Positions 60,279-64,000 of a stretch of DNA of 64,000 nt are shown here, one piece after another. The notes beneath the pieces were generated by a model. That model made no database searches, was not told where the DNA came from, and was given only the letters and a program-made list of their open reading frames with translations. The DNA comes from Hydra vulgaris (taxonomy: Eukaryota; Cnidaria; Hydrozoa; Anthoathecata; Hydridae), in NCBI RefSeq assembly GCF_038396675.1, contig NC_088926.1, positions 39,721,501-39,785,500 of the forward strand. Reading direction: 5' to 3'. Position 1 is the first letter of the stretch; every line of letters starts with the position of its first letter. The position numbers and the translations under genes are program-made.

Positions 60279-60960
60279 TTAGAATCCAAGCCATATTTTT
60301 TCAAGAGTTCTTGAACTCTGCAACTTGCCACTCAGCCATCCCTGTGCTATCCATTCACTTATTTCCATTGCGTACTCACTTTTAACGTCCTCAGAAATAT
60401 GATAGTTTGGAATTTTGTTAGTTAAGGTTGCTGGTTCCATCAGCCATTTCCAAGACACGCTCCAACTGCCATTTTTGAATTCTGCTAGGAAGTCTTTATC
60501 AATCAACTTTGGAATAGTAGACGAGAATACTTCACTCGTTTTTTCTTGAGAAACAGCAGTAGCATTAAAGTTTATGGTTTCGCTGTCTCTCCCGACTTGG
60601 ACACCTCCAAGCAGTCGTATTGCGTCCACACCAATTAGCATTTGATATTCGGGAACAATGTCTGCCACCAGGCATTCCAAATTGATGGTGGTATCATTTA
60701 TAGAAAGATTAACAACAATCTGGTGTTTTATTTCAATTGAGTTTCCATTCATCATAACAACCTTTTTCTCTTGCGTGTTTGACATTTTTTGCGTTTACAA
60801 TTTCCCGACTTAAAATGGATTTGGAGCATCCAGTATCCAACAATGCTTTTATTTTTCTTCCATTGACATATACGCAGAGAGTTGGCGGTTTTAAATTTTG
60901 TGGGAAGCCGCTTGCACAAAAACGGGTGGCTTCCATTCCATGTTTTTTGAGTTCGTACAC
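60279..60960 (-). pseudogene. Retroviral-type aspartic protease and start of RT
   Basis: 60960-60733 contains the protease active site ALLDTGCSKSILS. After a frameshift, 60785-60279 continues the protease (VPEYQMLIGVDAIRLLGG) and enters RT (YHISEDVKSEYAMEISEWIAQGWL). It then runs into a stop. The RT fingers/palm with the Y/F-x-DD motif should follow but are absent, because only ~55 bp separate this from the connection domain. Confidence 0.82.
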
Positions 60961-61686
60961 TTTTTATAGCAGTGCAGGGCCAGGTGATTGTCCATTCCAC
61001 ACACAAAGCACCTTTTCTTGTCAATTTCTTCGCTACAATTTCGACTGATATGTCCATCCTCTCCGCAACGGTAGCAAGTTATAGTCTTTTTTCCGCGTCC
61101 TTGAGGAACCTGCCTTGGACTGATGGATACTAACAAAACACGATTCTTTACAACGTAAGATTACCAAACTTCTTGATTTTTCAGCGATCTGGTACAGCGA
61201 CATTGTTGATATTGAGCATGCGGTTTGCAGCTGTTTTCTTGCTTCGTCAGGTAACCCGAGAATGAATGCGCACCTTAACCACTATTCTCTTACGTGAGAT
61301 GATATTAGCTTGCTCAGCCTTGTTAATTCTGCGAGATATGCGTCAACAGACTCGTTCTCTTTAAGACGGCGAATTTCGAATTCTTTGTATGCTGTTAGCG
61401 GAGAAGCAGAGAAGGCAGTAGTCAGTGCTTTTTTCACTTCATTGTAGTTTTCTTTTATTTCATCAATAAGACCTTGATAAACGGCAAACGCTCCGCCAGA
61501 GAGAAATAAAGGGAGCACCACATGCAACTCATCAACTTTTTGAAGTTTTGCAACCAGTTCCAATTTCTGTATCCATTCTGAAAATTCACCCGAACCATCG
61601 TATTGCGACACCAAATCTGCGAATTTTATCACGATACTCAATGCCGAAATAGCTTGTAATATTAATTCTATGTTTGTTTTTCTCAC
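60891..61686 (-). pseudogene. Gag with two CCHC zinc knuckles
   Basis: 61686-61282 is a capsid-like region (FADLVSQYDGSGEFSEWIQK, LPLFLSGGAFAVYQGL, KEFEIRRLKENESVDAYLAEL) ending at a TAG in SSHVRE-WLRCAF. It continues in frame to ~61140 (ILGLPDEARKQLQTACSIS), then a frameshift leads to knuckles CYRCGEDGHISRNC and CFVCGMDNHLALHC (both C-x2-C-x4-H-x4-C). Confidence 0.85.
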
Positions 61687-61855
61687 ACTATTTGTGAATA
61701 TATTTGCTCAATATATACATTTGCAAATACCCCCGAGGGTATAATAAACATTATAAACGTTATATACAATGTAATAAATGACGCACCTACAACGTTCCTT
61801 CTGTCGCAACACAACAATAGTTTATATATAAATACAGTTATTTACACTAATAACA
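61655..61855 (-). repeat. 5' LTR
   Basis: Near-identical to 58344-58546 with a handful of substitutions and small indels. The gag open frame starts within its end. Confidence 0.9.
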
Positions 61856-62761
61856 GACATACGTTAACTGATAAAAGAAAAACACTTATTACGCATTAAT
61901 GTGTAATGTACTCTATTTATTTATTTCAAAATATTTCTAATTTGTGACTTAACAGATAACATATAAAAACTTATTTTGTGAGGTTGTTTTTTTTTGTGAA
62001 AGTTTCAAGATTTATTGTTTCAAGTTTAGATTACCAACTCTTTTTAAAAAAGCACGGCTAAAAATAAATAATTTCAATAAGATAAATCTTACTTAAAAGT
62101 TAAATATAAAATATAAGACTTTTAGCTTTTATTGATTTTATGTAGTCAGTTTCAGTAATGAAACTTCCCAATAATCGCTTCTTACTATAGACGTGAAGGT
62201 AAACCAAGTTGTCTATCAATACAAAACAACACAACAATAACATCACAAAATTAAAAATAGCATAATATATCACAGTAAAGTCTTAAAAAACTCACACCTT
62301 TGAGAGATAAAGAATTTAGCTTGTTAGAGAATGTTAGAGATATTGAAAGTATCATTTATAAATAAAGGTTTAACTAGATTTTTAAAATTAGTTAAAGTTA
62401 TGAATGGTTAACAAGTTATCCAGAGTTTGTTTTACATATTTTAACTACTAATAGTACACAAATAAAAACACTTACATAAAAATTTACAAGATATAAATCC
62501 ATATAACTTTGTATAACACATATTAACACACAGTAAATAACACACATTACCACATATCACATATAAAAATTCTTATTAAAACTATTACAAATATAACATT
62601 CAAAATACTACATTATTTGTGTTATATATTTGTTCAATGATATACCTTGAAATTCATGCTTATCAAATTTATCGAATGATAAATTTAAAGTAAATTACCA
62701 AATAATTTGGTTCTGGAACATGCTACATAAAATTTGGTTGTGTGAAAAACCAAGGCTTTTT
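61856..62761. other. AT-rich spacer
   Basis: Rich in ACATATAACACA-type words (62500-62600). No gene or structured repeat supported. Confidence 0.4.
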
Positions 62762-63256
62762 TAGGGTTCGTACTGTACCTGGAAAACCTGCAAAATTAGT
62801 TTATTTTGGCTAAAGTGATGGAAAACCTGGAAAAGTCAGGAAATTTTTTTTTTCTTTAGATAGTAATGGAAAAGTCAGGGAATTCTGATTGAGAAGTTAC
62901 TTGTTTTACCATTAGGCTATAATTTTTTTGTTGGTGTTACCCATTTATTTTTTCTAAAACTTATGTTTTTCTTAGCGTTCATTCTTAGTCATCCTTAATA
63001 ATAAGATCCATACTAACATTTATAATTTGATCCATACTAATATCCAACTTAATTAATAGCTATATATAACTTAACTAATAGCTAAGTTTAATAAGTTTTG
63101 TCATTTGAAGCATGTACAATTTTATTTACATTAGATGGTAATTTTAAACATTTTTAAAAACCATTGTTGAAAATGGTCTGGGAAAATCATCTGATTTTTA
63201 AAAAAAGCGGGGAAAAGTCAGGGAATTTTTATATTAATATTTGGCTACGAACCCTG
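62762..63256. mobile_element. hAT-like MITE, relative of 2622-3166
   Basis: Ends TAGGGTTCGTA and TACGAACCCTG are inverted. The interior has GGAAAACCTG and GGAAAAGTCAGGGAATT repeated several times, as in the 2622-3166 MITE. The outermost left base is T instead of C. No target duplication visible. Confidence 0.7.
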
Positions 63257-64000
63257 ATTTTGAGACTAACACCAAATTAATCAAATGTTATTACTTTGTA
63301 TACTAACTTTTATTAAAAAAAAATCATTTAGGTTAAACATTAATAATAAAAAAAAAAGTTTTAAATCTTAATTAAAATTTACAAAAATATTTAAACAGTC
63401 TATTTTTATAAATCTATGTTGGGACCTGTGGACCCTGTGGGCCCTTATTCAGTTTTTTAAATGTCATAAAGTCTTCATATGGTAAATCTAAAAATAAAAA
63501 GTAACATAAAATTCAAAAGTTTTTTTTTATAACAACCTATAAAAACTACACTTATTTACTTTAGCAAATGTCGCTCCTGCTACATGATAGAGCAGCACTT
63601 GTTGATGTTGTTGCAACAACTGTACTGGCAATGAGAAATATTTATCTAACTAAAAATTACACATTATATGAATACACTAACTACAGACAGATTTTATAAT
63701 GTGTTTCATCATGACAGTACACCAATTGGCTAGCGAGGATAACATTTTTACTCTCATCAAAGCCAATTCACATTGTAGAAAAGTACACCACTAAGCTAGC
63801 AAGGGCTCTTGCTGTAACTAATCCAATTTAAAATACTTTGAAACCACAGAATCAACATAATAACCACCTACAAACTTTAAGCAAATAATATTATAATACA
63901 TAACAGGCACACTTTATATATAACAGATAGAGGTACATTTATGACACAAATACACTAACAAAATAAAAACTCATATAGCTTTAAAACACATTTAAAAACA
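63257..64000. other. AT-rich tail of the window
   Basis: GTACACCAATTGGCTAGCGAGG (~63717) and GTACACCACTAAGCTAGCAAGG (~63783) are diverged direct repeats. A short open stretch at 63566-63632 has normal composition but no motif. Nothing else. Confidence 0.4.

Larger units (their letters stand above)
58344..61855 (-). mobile_element. Ty3/gypsy-like LTR retrotransposon, internally deleted
   Basis: Two ~200-bp direct repeats, 61655-61855 (5' LTR) and 58344-58546 (3' LTR), are near-identical and begin TGTT and end TTACA on the minus strand. They are flanked by GACAT and GTCAT, a 5-bp duplication with one mismatch. A purine tract (AGAGATCAAGGGG) precedes the 3' LTR. Gene order on the minus strand is gag, zinc knuckles, protease, RT start, RNase H, integrase. 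At 3.5 kb it is short because the RT core is missing. Confidence 0.92.

Noticed and set aside
58344..61855. BEL/Pao retrotransposon
   Set aside because: The protease, RNase H and integrase blocks (DTGCS, SGNGIVERHH) and gene order read as Ty3/gypsy-like; assignment to a subgroup was not attempted.

Overview
The window is strongly AT-rich eukaryotic DNA and reads as intergenic, transposon-packed sequence from a cnidarian, most likely a Hydra-like hydrozoan. That placement is an inference from base composition, long (TA)n tracts, lysine/asparagine-rich coding remnants, introns inside transposase genes, and the mixture of P, hAT, Transib, Mutator-like, pogo/Tigger, jockey/CR1-like LINE and Ty3/gypsy elements. 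I see no convincing conserved host gene. One two-exon gene, on the minus strand at 5635-7081, looks intact but is unrecognised.  Layout. 1-3755: a multi-exon P-element (THAP9-type) transposase relic with a hAT-like MITE in one intron. 4113-5297: three small MITEs. 5635-7081: the unrecognised zinc-finger gene, converging on the P relic. 7167-8336: (TA)n tracts and a 42-bp minisatellite. 9073-16670: a triple nest, in which a hAT transposase gene is split by a LINE and the LINE is split by a Mutator-like DNA transposon. 16755-17370: duplicated hAT terminus. 19675-20253: a 16-bp-unit minisatellite and twin hairpins. 21580-24502: a complete pogo/Tigger element with a 27-bp perfect terminal repeat, inserted in an older gene relic. 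25764-29121: a complete Transib (RAG1-related) transposon with CACAGTG ends and a perfect 5-bp target duplication. 29568-31776: a MuDR/MULE transposase relic. 32-37 kb: MITEs, a LINE endonuclease relic, several long hairpins and a second copy of the 16-bp minisatellite in the opposite orientation.  38259-38457 is a 199-bp foldback carrying two hammerhead-ribozyme motifs in opposite orientation, framed by (TA)n. 39941-45381 is a second hAT gene, split by a third hAT (41708-44221) with a perfect 8-bp target duplication. 46-55 kb holds a tRNA-derived SINE, an unidentified cysteine-rich exon, MITEs, a large inverted-repeat pair and a LINE fragment. 58344-61855 is a Ty3/gypsy-like LTR retrotransposon whose reverse-transcriptase core is deleted. 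The tail is AT-rich with one more MITE.  Almost every transposase is broken by a few stops or frameshifts, so the elements are fairly young but dead. The parts most worth attention are the hammerhead foldback, and the Transib ends, which have an RSS-like heptamer/nonamer layout with unequal spacers (13 and 18 nt).
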